The position numbers were made by a program, and so were the translations under genes. The notes beneath the pieces were generated by a model. It searched no databases and had not been told where the DNA came from. It saw only the letters and a list, made by a program, of their open reading frames with translations. A stretch of DNA of 64,000 bases from Amyelois transitella (taxonomy: Eukaryota > Arthropoda > Insecta > Lepidoptera > Pyralidae), in the NCBI RefSeq assembly GCF_032362555.1, contig NC_083507.1:1677001-1741000 (forward strand). Reading direction: 5' to 3'. This document shows, in pieces, positions 26,593-40,300 of the stretch (the first letter of the stretch is position 1; every line of letters starts with the position of its first letter).

Positions 26593-26619
26593 AATTTTTT
26601 CAAACGAGGCGTAATTCAC

Positions 26620-26740
26620 ACGTGCGGTGATAGCATTTCTCGGCGTGGGCTGTTGCACGTAGGCTCGCCAGGGCGGGCGGGGGAGCATGCAGGGGCGCCG
26701 AGGCGTCCGCCTTCACGAACATTGTCCTCCTCAGTCAGGA
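26620..26740. repeat. GC-rich repeat, copy 2
   Basis: GGTGATAGCATTTC and GCATGCAGGGGCGCC match copy 1 at 26120-26360. Confidence 0.4.
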
Positions 26741-26889
26741 GACCTAGATTTCAGGACCCGCTGGACGAACGCCAGGACTAAAGAGAAAACTGACAGATTG
26801 TCTCTATCTCTATTCACAAAAAAAGTTCACAACACAAGTTTATTGGGGAGACGCCATTCCATTTGCGAAGCATCAAACAAAACATTTTG

Positions 26890-27600
26890 AGTAAATGAAT
26901 AACTCTTTATTGCACACTAAAATAATACATCGTTTTGGGAAAATTTACATTCGTTTATTTAAAACTTGCAAAACCACTTTGCAATCACAAAATCATTTTG
27001 TACAGCACCCGGTAAATAAGTAGACCCTAGAATGTCACATTTCCAGTGTTTCGAAAAAAATCTGCGCGTTGTCTTGAGTAGAATTTTGTTCAACTTACGC
27101 GCCGAGCACTATACCTACTTTATTAAAGTAAAAAATTGTCTTGTTCTAGCGACCTACGCATAATTCCCTTTTCTACTACATGTACTCGTTAGCTTGATAT
27201 AGTGCCGTTAATAAGGTACCTATTGTTAAATAATATTTTGGAGGTATATTCAGAACCAACTTTCGCCCGCGGCATGCCTTTTTCCTTAATACTTGTTCCC
27301 AAATTAGTATGGCAGAGCAGAGTGCGGATACATTAAATTTTTGAACCCTCACTAATCAGCAGACGTCGGTGTCGTAATCCGGACTGTCTGTAATATATAA
27401 ATGTTTTGTGTACCACGTAGGAAAGTATACAAACAGACGGTATACGTTCAATGTGGTCCACTGTTCCATCCAATAGTGTGTCAATGTTATCAATAAGACT
27501 ATTGATTGATAAAAGCATTTACGGAAATATAGGTAACTAATCAACAAAACCAGGATTAAAAAATAATTTTTAATCTTCATATTTTTAATTTTTTATTATT
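26890..27600. other. No gene recognised
   Basis: AT-rich spacer. CAGCACCCGGTAAATAAGT at 27003 resembles CAGCACCCGATATATAAGT at 31765, so part of it is repeated. Confidence 0.4.
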
Positions 27601-27616
27601 TTATTTGTTTGGGAAC

Positions 27617-28222
27617 AAGTGAAAGAGTTTGTATACCTAGGTTCAAAGTTTACAGCAGATGGAAAGTGTGATAGTGATATTGAAAGAAGAGTGAATGCAG
27701 GGAACATGGTGAATGGAGCATTGCATGCCTTTATGAGCAGTCAGAAGTTGTCCAAAATGGCTCGCTTGGCGGTGCATAATGCGTGTTGGTTCCAACACTA
27801 ATGTATGAGAGTGAAAGTTGGGTGTGGCAAAAGAAGCACGAAAGCAGAATAAATTCCGAGGAAATGAGAGCGTTACTTAAGGAGTATGATCGGTGTGAAA
27901 TTGAGTGACCGGATAAGAAACAGCGTGATAAGCGAATGCTTAGATGGTTTAGTCACGTCGAGAGGATGAATGAAAACAGGTTGACTAAGCAAATATACAA
28001 AGGATGTGTGAATGGGACTGTTGGAGTGGGAAGGCCTAGACGAACGTACTCCTTGATCAAATCGCTAACGTTCTAGCAAAAGGTCTGGTCAAGAGTACCC
28101 GAAACCGACAAGTTTGCATGAAGAGAGTTATGAATGTTATGAAGTGAAAGAAGTGTGCGGGGATCGTGGCAAGTGGAAAGATGTGGTCTCTGTCTACCCC
28201 TCCGGGAAAGAGGCGTAATATT
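27617..28222 (+). pseudogene. RTE non-LTR retrotransposon 3' end, frameshifted
   Basis: The longest RTE remnant here. Translated piecewise it reads FVYLGSKFTADGK, DSDIERRVNAGNMVNGALHA, then after frameshifts LMYGSESW-like, RWFGHVERM-like, VGRPRRTY and the usual C-terminus ending YPSGKEA. The YLGS motif lies just after the reverse-transcriptase core of LINE ORFs. The 3' end is GGGAAAGAGGCGTAATATTATG with a short ATGT tail. It cannot make a protein. Confidence 0.85.
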
Positions 28223-28879
28223 ATGTATGTATGCATTACCGTTTCACTACTAAGTTGTAACTTTGTTTGTACACAGTGTTTACATTAATTGTGTAGAAGC
28301 TCTGAACATATATTTCTGTAGACGCACTGCTCGTGTTACCGGCGAAACAAGACGAAAATAAAAATGCCTTCCAGAAAAACTAACGCTGTTTCGCTTTTTA
28401 TTATGATGTGAAACGGGACAGCGATAATTTTTCGCGCGATATAAACGGTGGCCGCACTCTTGTAACTACATTAATTAAGTAAAATAGTGTGTGGTTCAAA
28501 TTTAAACTGAAAAAAATTAAACTGGTGCAAACTTGTGAACATTTTGCGGTGTACCTCAAATGGAATACATAAAAAGTACGCCTGAACACTCTTTAATTAT
28601 ATATAGAACTGTCCATCTACAGAGATATATATAATGGTCAAATTTTGAACTCTATCTATTCAGTTTTATCTCTAAGTAGTATGACTTTATATTGTAGTAG
28701 GCGGGTAAGCTCGTTTTATACAGACAACAGCACATCAATATACCCAAATTCACTGCGAATTCGCCTCTATTACCACCCCATACAGTTCTATGCACGTTAC
28801 TTGATACGCGGTTGGCTGTACAATGCCATTAAGATTATGCTATTTGAAAATGTCGGTGTGCAGTCGTCTTTAAAGTTCA

Positions 28880-29520
28880 TTAAGAAATAGGCAGTATTCG
28901 TCCCTGTAAGCGCATACAAAAAGTTACTCACGCGTGGTTTAAAATCCCAATTGTTTCAGCTTTCAAGATCCTAGTTATCTCGATGTAGGATCCTGGATCC
29001 GCATCGTATATAAAATTTGCACAGCGCTAAAGTTAATAAATTACTTGAAATCTTATATCGCTTAAACACTTGTCCACGTTAACGATATAAACCTTTACTA
29101 TCTGAAGACAGCGAAGTGCCCAGCCCTTTACTTAAGATGACTTCACCGAATACTTTAAAAATATGCATGCATTATAAGTGTTTAGGACTGTCACGCGTAT
29201 CTTTAAGACTTCGGTGAACTAACGCAATTATTTTAGCGTTAAAATTCATAAATAGGTAGTGTGAAAAAGAGGCGTGATTTTATGTATGTATGTATGTATG
29301 GTATAGGTAGTGTCTACTGCTGTAAGCGAGCGGATCCAGGTTGCCCACGTGTGTAATAACAAGTCCTACAAAGTATAAACATCTTATTTCATATTCTCGT
29401 GACTTTACTAGTTAATCAATATTCAGGCAGTTTCCGCTATAAGCGCGTAGATCCAGTACATAAATTATACCATAGATTGTGACACAACCCAGTTGTTCTA
29501 ACGTTAAAGTTCATAAACAA
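28880..29520 (+). repeat. Diverged direct repeats
   Basis: GGCAGT...GTAAGCGC-type blocks recur near 28891, 29313 and 29426. Blocks of the type AACGTTAAAGTTCATAAA recur near 29236 and 29499. Decayed local duplications. Confidence 0.45.
29263..29302 (+). mobile_element. RTE tail insertion of only 40 bp, with target duplication
   Basis: GAAAAAGAGGCGTGATTTTATG plus (ATGT)n, flanked by ATAGGTAGTGT at 29252-29262 and 29303-29313. Confidence 0.85.
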
Positions 29521-29612
29521 GCAGACAGCTTCTGCGCGGTGAGTGCGCGTGCGCGCTAGTGGGGGCGCGGGGGAGGCGCGCGCGGGGGGAGGGGGGACGC
29601 GGGCATGCTCCA
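29520..29612. other. GC-rich block
   Basis: Very G-rich run on the plus strand (GGGGGAGGGGGGACGCGGGC), unlike the surrounding AT-rich DNA. No coding frame is supported. Confidence 0.4.
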
Positions 29613-30010
29613 ACTCTCGCTGTTTCCGTTCCCCCATCTGTATATAAAAATTACACTTTATCAATCATGAGGAAATTAATAGTTCGAAAATGTCATGCTT
29701 TTGACGCCATATTGGATTTATAGTGACGTAATTTTATTTATATTTTTTTACATATCATGCCTTGCAATGTTTTATTACAACTAAAAAAAAACCGACGAAC
29801 AACACGCTAACGTAATTAAAAATGGTGAATATTGGTTACATAACATATGAAAAAATTGCTATTCTGTCTAAAGCTTGGAGCTTAAAGGTTTCTTCAGCGG
29901 TCTAAATTGATGTAAAAAATTGTTAAACAAATATAATTATTAGGATGCTTTCCTCCACCAGAAGCAAATACTGCTATATGAAAATGGGCATGAGAGATAT
30001 CTTTGAGATA

Positions 30011-30295
30011 TACAGGATGTCTGCTTAATCGCGTTACATAGTCAAAGGAGTCACTCAGTAACTGATTTTTGTTCCAAATAATAAAAAAAATATGGGGTTA
30101 AATTTTGCCTCACCACAAATCAAGAAGTGTGGAAAATGACGCAAGCGGGGCGCTAATAAACGAATATGTAATGCTAAAGTTGTTGGTAAATTTGTGCTCT
30201 ATTATGATTATTTATTTCTTTTGAAATTTTAAGTTAAGCTCGTCATGATTTACTATATCTTTAAATATGTAACGCGATTTAAAAGACACCCTGTA
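30011..30295. mobile_element. MITE with TA target duplication (Tc1/mariner-like)
   Basis: The ends TACAGGATGTCT...TCGCGTTAC (30011-30037) and the complement of TACAGGGTGTCT...TCGCGTTAC (30269-30295) are near-perfect 27-bp inverted repeats. TA flanks both sides. The 285-bp element has no transposase. Confidence 0.75.
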
Positions 30296-30847
30296 TAAAA
30301 ATGATGAAATGTGTTAGCATTAGGTATACAAACCAAAATGGCGGAGTTATACGCAGGCTGGTTATATACATATATTCGCCTGACGAACACATTATTGGTT
30401 TGTTCTGAAATTTGGTATAGAGTTATATAATGTCAAAGGAAGCTAGAGAATTAAAATACCCAATGAAGTGAAACCAAGAGAAAAAGCTGGTTTGCTTGCA
30501 GAAAGCTCAGAAAATCAGTTAATTCTGCAAAAAAATAAAAACAATTTTTTTACTATTGCTACAGAGTAGAATACCACAAGACATGCAAGAACACAATTTA
30601 TAGTTATTTTTTGCAGAATTAACTCCCAATAAGGTTCACGATTATAAAGAACTTATTTTTTCTCTATGTCTTCGCTACCGTTCAGGTTCCGAGAATCAAT
30701 TAACTTTGTGGCATTTGAGACCCGTTGAGTCTTCTCATGACCAGCTGGAGCTGATTGGTTTGATTTCACTGGTTAAGTAGACTTCTCGCCCTAAGACCGG
30801 ATTAGCATCATAACAGAAAACCAGTTTAAATAAGACTTCTCACTGTC

Positions 30848-31215
30848 AAACCAGTATCTACAGACCCGCGATATATATACAAGCTATACTTACGTGGGGT
30901 GCATGTGCCGCTGGCTGTCTCTTATCGTAAAACCAGTTTATATATTGTAAAGGGCTTGATCTCTGTGACAGATGTCAAATACATACATTTGACATCTGTC
31001 ACAGAGGGTTTAATCTTTTTCGTACCTACGTCTAAGTTTACGCTCCGTTCCGATGTCAAAGAGATCAAGTTACTTATAATTAATGAACTAGTAGACTTCC
31101 GACTTTCCGACCCACAGACCAGTATCTACAAACCTGTGATATCTATACAAGCTGTACTAACGTAGAGTGCCTTTGGTGCTGGTCACCATTCTACAAGACC
31201 AGTATAAACAGACCG
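30848..31215 (-). pseudogene. Decayed tandem copies of the hep 3' exon edge
   Basis: Two copies of the stretch around the 31314 splice donor lie at about 30850-30945 and 31118-31215. Each keeps the block that reads on the minus strand as GCAC.CC.ACGT followed by a donor (GTAAGT in the first). The motif ACCAGTAT.AACAGAC recurs through the array. Confidence 0.7.
30961..31006. repeat. Perfect inverted repeat, 20-bp arms, 6-base loop
   Basis: CTCTGTGACAGATGTCAAAT at 30961-30980, loop ACATAC, and its exact complement at 30987-31006. Confidence 0.95.
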
Positions 31216-31313
31216 TTGACCTCTCATTAAAGTGGACCTTGCAAGTTCCACTAGAAGAGTGTGACTAAGACCAGTATAAACAGAGCCGTGATATCAATAC
31301 AAGCTGTACTCAC

Positions 31314-34300
31314 GTGGGGTGCCTGTGCCGCTGGGCGCCGCGGGCTGCAACATGAGACCAGTTGACGTACCCGCTGAGCCGCCGCTTGAGCAGCCCCGCG
31401 AGCGAGTGCAGCCAGCCTGCGACACATTGGAGCCCTGACTGCCTGCCTCCCCCTCCCCCCACACACTCACACGTACCCGCCAGTGCCGTGAACACGATGG
31501 GACTCTTTGGTTGCAACGTGTTAAACATTCTAACTCAGAAAAATCAAAAACTTTCGTCCTTCCTTCAACCAGGGTTGCCTTTAATTCAGCTAATCTGCGG
31601 GAAGGTGGACTCTGCTTAATTTTCTTTATCAAGACACAAACTCATTTTCGTTTTCTTATCAAATACTGAACCAATTTACATGCTCGATTTCAAGAAGCTT
31701 TCAGTTACTTTAATTTAATGAGACATTATTTAAAACATCACTATGTCTCGGTAAAATATGCTACAGCACCCGATATATAAGTTGATCTTAGAATTTGACA
31801 ATTTCTCATAAAAAAAACTTTTGCGCACTTTCAACAGAGCAGAATTTTGGTTCAACTTTTCAAATGATCAAATGATCAAGTGCTCATTCACAAGACATGC
31901 AACCAAAGAGTTCCTCGTCTATATATTGATGTACACAAGTATGAACAGCAAAGATGAAAGTGATTATGATCTCACAGACCCCGCCACACAATAGTACAAC
32001 TACTCGTTTCACATACATATACAGGGTTACTTTTGATTGACTAGAAACCTCGCAAAGTTAGATTACTTACATTACAAGCAACAACTTTTGTTCGGAGACT
32101 TTGATAAAACTCAAAACATTAACTAATAGAGTTTTATTAATTTGTATCATCCTTTCGTGATATTTTTATGTATATGATTTTATTATGTTCATTTATGAAT
32201 ACGGGTTTATACAAAAAATATTTATATGTGAAAATATATAAGTTCTCTGTCAGACCCAATGGTTGACTGATAGATAGCATTAAGTCCGCCAATTGTGCTA
32301 TATATACAAATACATTTGTATTTTGTGCAACGAAGTTGAAATAAAAATATATATTAAAAAAAAGTAAATTAAAAAAAAGGATTATCCAATGCTTACACTT
32401 CTCGTGAAACGCACAAGTAAGTTAAAATGTAAGTAAGTTGTTACTTATGTTGTCAGTTATCTGTACCTGAGAGGTCTTTAGTTAATTTTCGGTGACCCTG
32501 TATAACGTCTTCATTCCCCCACGAGGTAAACAGAGCCAAAAGCCTCGAAGGTCCCGTTCAACTTCTTGGTTTACATGGCATTATATACATAACCCGGCAA
32601 ATTTATACAATAACCAAACTAGTTGCTGGTGTCAATGTTCATAATTATATTAAAAATATATATATGCGGAAAATATTAACCAGTAGACCAACAGTTTCGC
32701 AGACTGTATGGCCTTAATGAAGAAATTGAGATTCTAATACTGAATAACTAACTATAAATAATAAAAAAGTAGTCGATTCTGCTGTTACATTTACTGAGTT
32801 ATCTACATAAACAAATATCGTTGTTTAATCAGTACGTGATGAATACCTAATCACAATTTACAAAAAGCATTGCAAAGAAATAGTCATTATGAACATTCAC
32901 ACAACAGCTTGTAGGAAATCGCAACAAGCTGCTGAGACACTTTTAATTACTACTAATTGCAATAGATTTGGTCACCAATAATACGCTTTTATAGCCCCAA
33001 ATACCGCAACTAATCAAAAATAGCCTTTATTAACCATAGCATAACGACGGATTTAGTGTAGCGAGGCGTGTGACAGCGACAGATGAACAGGCAATGTGGG
33101 GGGCGTGAGGATAGCGGCAAAAGCACAGGGATACGAGTTTGGCAAACATTTGGCCAATATAATAAGCGAACATTGGCCAAACATCGCCAATATTACAGAG
33201 AACTATAAGAATTTGATCAAGGGTATTTTTTTTCACATGTACTTTAAAAAAAATTGTTTATAAACGCCTTGATCTAATTACAACATTAATATACAACAAA
33301 TGTACAAAAAAGATAGTGTATAACTGTTGGCAAATAACTTTTGAGAAAAGTCATCAAAACTTAGTAAGCGTTAGAGTAAGAGCTTACATAATATTATAAT
33401 TATAACATAATTTTGGCCAAATTTCATAATGGCCATTAACCGGTTTGAAGCGTGGCGCGAAGCACACAGGATGTTACAAGCACATTGTTCCCGTTTCCGG
33501 ACGATTTCAATATTAACACAATGAGAAGGATTGTGAGACAACATGGATATGAAACTTTGATGAGATTGTGAAACGATTGCGATCCAAACACAATAATGTT
33601 CGCTGTATATAAAGTTATATGCTTTAAAGTCAAATTAAAAAATAATGTTTCAAGCAATGACACATGCCCCGTACAGAATTTTACGTCTTCATATAAACAC
33701 AAAAGGTCGTGCCACTTCCTAGCAACTTTGCAAAAATCTTACTGGCAGAGCATGTTTCAGCATAAATTATTTCAAAAAGACTAAAATATATATTTTTTTC
33801 TAAATATTTTAAACATAAATTATATCAGTTGTAGTTTCATGGCTTACCAATTTCATTAATAAATAAGATACAAGTGCTGCAGTGTAATTTGTTCCACCGC
33901 GTTGCTTCTTCTACCCTTATCATTTGAAAGCCGTAGTAGATTTAATAAGTTTTGTTGACGTCATTTAGTGTTACCTTGTATTCTATTTTATATAACAATA
34001 ACATAAAGTTTGGAACACACAATCGTTTCACATACAGACGGCGGTGAATCCCCACTATGAGGGTATATTGAGTGGCAGCTTCCAATAGTGTCATAGACTG
34101 CCTGCTCTCTGCTTTTAACACATCTCATTGCTATTACAACTATATATCTAATATTGACATTGAATTTGAAAGTGATTTTGTCATTTACAATAGAAAATTT
34201 ATTAAAATTAATCCATGTTTTTAACGTTTATTAATTAAGATGTGTAATAAAAATTGTTAGTTATAACATCGATTTCGTGCCTTTAAAGATGTTTAGAACG

Positions 34301-37300
34301 TAATCTTAAAAAAAATGGATTATCGAAAATTTTCTAGCTAACAATCATCACTATCCGGAGTCAGTTCGGGTAGCGTCTTCCCTGGATGATGGAGCCCGGG
34401 GTCCGCCCATGATCATTAACCAGGAAAAGGTAAGTCAGGTACACCAAATGACTATCTGACCTCACATCGCCCTTTTAAAAGGAAATCTATCCGAACATGT
34501 TAATTGTATTTAAATAATTTCCATTATTTTTCTAAGAGTTTAGTATAATTTTGAAAATACAAATTTATTATAAGTAGCATTGACAAAAATTATGGTATAA
34601 GTCTGAAACTAGAAACACAATAAATAAGGGAGCAAGAGAGGGGAGAAAGAGAACACAAAGAGAGGGGGAAAAAAATAAGGAAATGCGGTAGATAGAAAAT
34701 GACGAGCAACAGAAAAGGAGATGGGCGTAAGAGAGGGAAAGATGAGAAGGGGGAGACAGAGAAAAGAAAAGAGTGGATAAGGAGGAAGGGAGGAGGGAGA
34801 GAAAGGGATGGAGATAGATGATAAAGAGAAAGGGAGAGAATAAATAGACGGGAAAGAGAAGAAGAAAAATCAAGAGAATATGAGGGTAGGGTGTATAAAG
34901 AGAAATTTAGAACGACAAAGAATAATAATAACATACTTTTCAGGTACGGAACCCTTAAAAAGAGTAGACGTAACAACAATATATATATATATATTTACCA
35001 TGGTCGTCGTGGTGATGTTTCTCGTGCGGCGTGACGTGGGGCAGCTCCGCGGGCGGCCGGTGGCCGTTGCGCAGTTCCGCGCGCGTCAGGCTCTGACTGC
35101 GACCCTCGGACAATCTGACGTCAATCACATTACATACATATAATTGTGTATATCTTTTCCGGGGTAAACAGAGACTATAGACTTGAGAAGACTGAAAGAC
35201 CACGTTCAGCTGTATGGTTTAATGATGGCATTGAGATTCAAATAGTGACAGGTTGCTAGCCCATCGTCTAAAAGAAGAAACCCAAGTTTTTAAGCCTATC
35301 CCTTAGTAGCCTTTAACGACATCCATGGGAAAGAGATGGAGTGGTCCTATTCTGAAGTGACTGGAACCACACGGCATTATTTTATCATAATCACATTAGT
35401 CTACCATAATTCTCTTAACGTTAGTCTCGGTCGCAACTTCACTACTACCGACGTAATATTTTTCCACAAAATTTGTGTTTTTTCAGACTCCTCCGTGTCG
35501 AGCTAACTTAATTATAGTGACCTATGTCGATATACATAAACATTAATTAAATCTAAAAATAAAAATAACAAAATTAAGAAGGACATTTCAAAATACATCT
35601 GTCCTTGTCTGATTCTAGAACAGCAAACAACTGAATTGTTTTTATATGAAATGTAAAATTTCATTCATATTTTGAGATCATCTAAAATAATGATGAGAAA
35701 ATAAGCCTTCACACTTCTACAAGCTTTGAAACACACGTCACTCGCATTCATTGCATTCACGAAAGCTATTGAAAACATAATGTCTACCTTCTGAATATAA
35801 GACAGAGGGTTGCCAATGAACTGAAATTACTGACCGTTACAATGTAGGTATTTAATAATAAAGTATTTCTAAAGTCCTAAGGAAACAAAGAACATACATA
35901 CATATAGTCACTTCTACGTCACGTGCGGGGTAGACAGAGCCAACAGCCTTGAAAACAATGATAGGCCGCGTTCAGCAGTTTGGCTTGATAGAGTTGAGAT
36001 ATCAAATAGCGACAGGTTGCTAGCCCATCGCCTAAAAAACCCAAGTTTATAAGCCTATCCCTTAGTCGCTTTTTACGACAGCCATGGAGAAAAGATCGAG
36101 TGGTCCTATCCTACGGTATTGGTGCCGGAAACCACACGGCACAAAAGTCCGTGAAACAAAGTTTTGGGGAATATTTTCATATTTTGCTTTTTAAAGATGG
36201 AAATTCACCGACGATAAAAGCTTCACACAATAAACTTCAAAATAAAATCACACAATGTAAAATAACCTACAGTTTCATTCAAATCTATGTAATAAAATAA
36301 TGTGTATGAAACACTGTCACACCATTCCGAAAAACGCGGTAACATGTCATATAAAGATAGCTAGACTTTTGTTTTCTGTCGCTACGAGGCTGATTCTGAA
36401 TTAAAGGGCTTTATAAACATTTTCGCTCATTTACAAAGTCTATAAAACATTCTGAAACATTATGTGAAAAATACGAAATAAATACCTAGAAACATTATGT
36501 AAAAAATACCAAATAAAAACCTATATGCTATATCTTGGTACTAGCTGTGCCCGCGACTTCGTCCGCGTGGAATAGTTATTTTGGGCATCATTGCATCATG
36601 GATCTCAAGGATGAGTAATTTTCCCCGTTTTTTTTTCACATATTCCATTGTGTTGTTTCTACATGTTATATAGCCTAAAGCCATCCTCGATAAATGGTCT
36701 ATCGAACTAGTAGTTCCTGAGATTATTACGTTCAAACAAACAAACTCTTCAGCTTTATAATATTAGTACAGATATGTATGGTATATAACTGCCTCCATAC
36801 GGTGCGGCGCAGACGCAGACAAAATAATTCAATAATAATGTATGGCGCGTGCGAAATGGCGCATGCGATGCAAATAAGACACATCATTCCATTTTTTTCC
36901 TCTTGGCTTTAGTACCGGTCTCATCATCACCACTCAGGAGAGGAGCCCGGGGTATGCCTTTAACCTATTGGGTGAGTCAGGTTTACACAGCAAGAATGTG
37001 CAGGTTTCCTCAACATTTTCTCCCTCACCGTAAAACCATCGGTTAGTATTCAAACTAATGTATGTAAATAACTTTGAAAATAGTTATTCATTACACATCA
37101 TTCTTACAGTCTTATATCTATAGATGAGACATACGCTTTATCAACGTTCGTAAAAACTGACCATGGAACCAACCTCCTAACGACTATTGAGTGACAAAGT
37201 CTAACTTATCTTGTGTCAAAACATATTTTTTCACACGGCCAAACTATTTTACCTAATGCATCTATATGTGACAAATGTACATCTGAAATTAAAACAAGAG

Positions 37301-40300
37301 TGAGATTATTTAAAAGCACTTGTTAGTAGGCTATAAAAAGCTGTTGTCGCTATGTTTAACTAGACTATATAGCAATACAAAGTTGAGCATGTAAATACAT
37401 ATTGGTCATGCCTTTGAAATGAGAAAATGTTGAGGTATCATGTTATTTTGGATACCCCATGGTAAAATATTAATTGAAATACATACATACATAAAATCAC
37501 GCCTCTTTCCCGGAGGGGTAGGCAGAGACTACCTCTTTCCACTTGCCACGATCTCTGCATACTTCCTTCGCTTCATCCACATTCATAACTCTTTTTATGC
37601 AAGGTTTCGGGTACTTTTTACCTGACCCTTTACCAGGACGTCCTTAATTTGATCCTTAATCAATTAAAATGGTCTTTGAAAAAGGATATTGGAATTATGT
37701 TTTATATTTATAACCTTAAAGTGCATATGTGTAACGAGTTAAGGCACGTTCTTACGTTTCTAAGTAAACGGTGTATCTTTTAGAAATTTTAGGACACCAA
37801 TAAGAAAATTAACGTTAACATATTTTGTAAAATGGTTTCTTCGATCATACCTGTCATTAAGCAATAGAGGCGACGGCGGATGCGGATGTAGACGCTCGTG
37901 CAGCGGTGGGGGTTCACAGTCACTGCCATTGGCTGAAAAAAAAAGTCAAGTTACATACATACATATGATCACGTCTATATGCCTAGCGGGGTAGACAGAG
38001 CCACCAGTCTTGAAAAGACTGGTGGGCTACGCTCAACTGTTTGGCTTAGTGATAGAATTCAAATATAGACAGGTTGTCTCTCGTCCACATTCTATTCTAA
38101 GTTTAATTAATTTGTAAAGTTGACGTTGTTGAAGAAAATGCTGCAGTGCAGTTTGTTACCGCTTCTTCTGCACTGACGCCTTGGAAGCGGCAGTAAACTT
38201 AGTTTTTAAGTAATTTATTTGACGTCAACCAATGTTGTTAAACCATACGTTTTGACAATTATTAAGCGATATTATAGTATCCTATAATAATGAATAAAAA
38301 TTTTGAATTTGAATTTGTTGCTAGCCCGTCGCCAAAAAAAAAAATAATCCCAAATTCATAAGCCTATTCCTTAGTCGCCTTTCACGACATCCATGAGAAA
38401 CAGATAGGAAGGAGTGCTCCTATTCTTTTAAATTTCTATTTCTATAAAAAAAAAAATATAATTTTATGAAAAAAAGTAAACATAATTATAAAAAAACATA
38501 TATATATATATATATAATTACCATCATGTCCCAACATGTGCGCGCGGCTCGTCCTCGGCGGCGGCTCCGGCGACCGGCCCGTGCTGTGTTCTCTGCTCAG
38601 GCTGCACATAAAAAAAAAAAAGAAGAATTTCCAAGACAAGGGTGAATAGGCACTATTCACCTAGCGGCAGTAAACTTAAGTTTTAAATAATATACCTATT
38701 CTACTTCAACAAATCTTGTCAAACCATTTTTTTTTAAATTTGATTATTTTTTTAATTTTGATTCGAATATTGAATACATTCTAAATATTATCTTGTTTAC
38801 AACCAGGCAGGTTGATGTCGAGCGCACTCAAATCTTTTACAAAAAAAAAATAGAAAAGATATAATGTATCTTTTCTTTCTTTTAACGGAGTTATGAATGT
38901 GGATGAAGCGAAGGAAGTATGCAGAGATCGTGGCAAGTGGAAAGAGGTAGTCTCTGCCTACCCCTCCGGGAAAGAGGCGTGATTATAATGTATGTATGTA
39001 TCTTTTCTTTCGTCCACACTTCTATTTTTAACTTTGGATTATGTAAAGAAGAATACCTTCTATGCCTGGGTGTAGAATGCAGGTCCACTCGCGACCTCCT
39101 CTGCTGGCTTTGGTGATAGAACCTCTGCAGAACTCTGGGGCTGGTATTGCCAGAACTCTGCAAGGTAACACGAAAAATTGTATAAAAGAGATTGAATATT
39201 TATGAATTCTGATAAAGCGAATAAAGTGTGTAAGTGTGCCGTGTGGTTCCCGGCACTAAAACAATAAAAGCGTAGTAAAAAGAATAGGACCACTCCATTT
39301 ATTTCCCATGGATGTCGTAAAAGGCGACCAAGGGATAGGCTTACAAACTTGGGATTCTTTTTTTTGGGCGATGGGCTAGCAACCTGTCACTATTTGGATC
39401 TCAATTCTATCATTAAGCCAAATAGCTGAACGTGGCCGATCAGTCTTTTCAAGACTGTTGGCTCTGTCTAACCCACAAGGTATATAGACGTGACTGTATG
39501 TATGTATGTACGTATAAAGTGACATAATATAGTCTCGGTCTACCCCTTTGCAAAGAGGCGTAAATAAATATACAGGGCTGATTGATATGTAACCTCCGAT
39601 GTGAGTCTTATTCCAATGGTGCCGCTTCACGGTTTGAGGCTGTGCTTTCTTCTTCAGTCAGTCAGTCGGTCGGTACAGAGTAATAAACATACACATAATC
39701 ACGTCTATATCCCTTGCGGGGCAGACAGAGCCAATAGCCTTAAAAAGATTGATAGGACACGTTTGGTTAAATAATAGAATTGAGATACAAATAGGTTGCT
39801 CGCCTGTTGCCTAAAAGAAGAATCCCAAATTTATAAGCCTATCCTTTAGTATGATGAAGCGAAGGAAGTATGCAGAGATCGTGGCAAGTGGAATGAAGTA
39901 GTATCGCCTACCCCTCCGGGAAAGAGGCGTGATTTCATGTATGTATGTATGTATCCCTTAGTCGCCTTTAACAACATCCATGGGAAAGAGACGGAGTGGT
40001 CCTATTCATTTTCCTGTTGGTGCCGGGAACCACACGGCACTAGAGTAATAGTAATATATAAAAATAAAATGGCACTGACCGCGGGAGAGGGCCGCCAGCG
40101 TGGCGCCGGCGGGGAACCACACGGGCCTTCCAATCTGAAACATATAAATATATATCACACATATTATTTTAACTTTATCATTAATATAATCCTCTGTGCT
40201 GTAATAGGCTTTCCTACAGAGCTCATCTTTATCTATATCATATTAATTCTATAATTAAGTCAAATAGCTAAACGTGTCTTTTCGAGACTGTTGGCTCTGT

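Noticed and set aside
34370..34440. Exon ending in a consensus donor (AAAAG|GTAAGT)
   Set aside because: The same motif recurs in dispersed repeats at 13390, 14745 and 36905.
34568..34979. 101- and 129-codon Ser/Leu-rich minus frames
   Set aside because: Low-complexity translation of the polypyrimidine tract.
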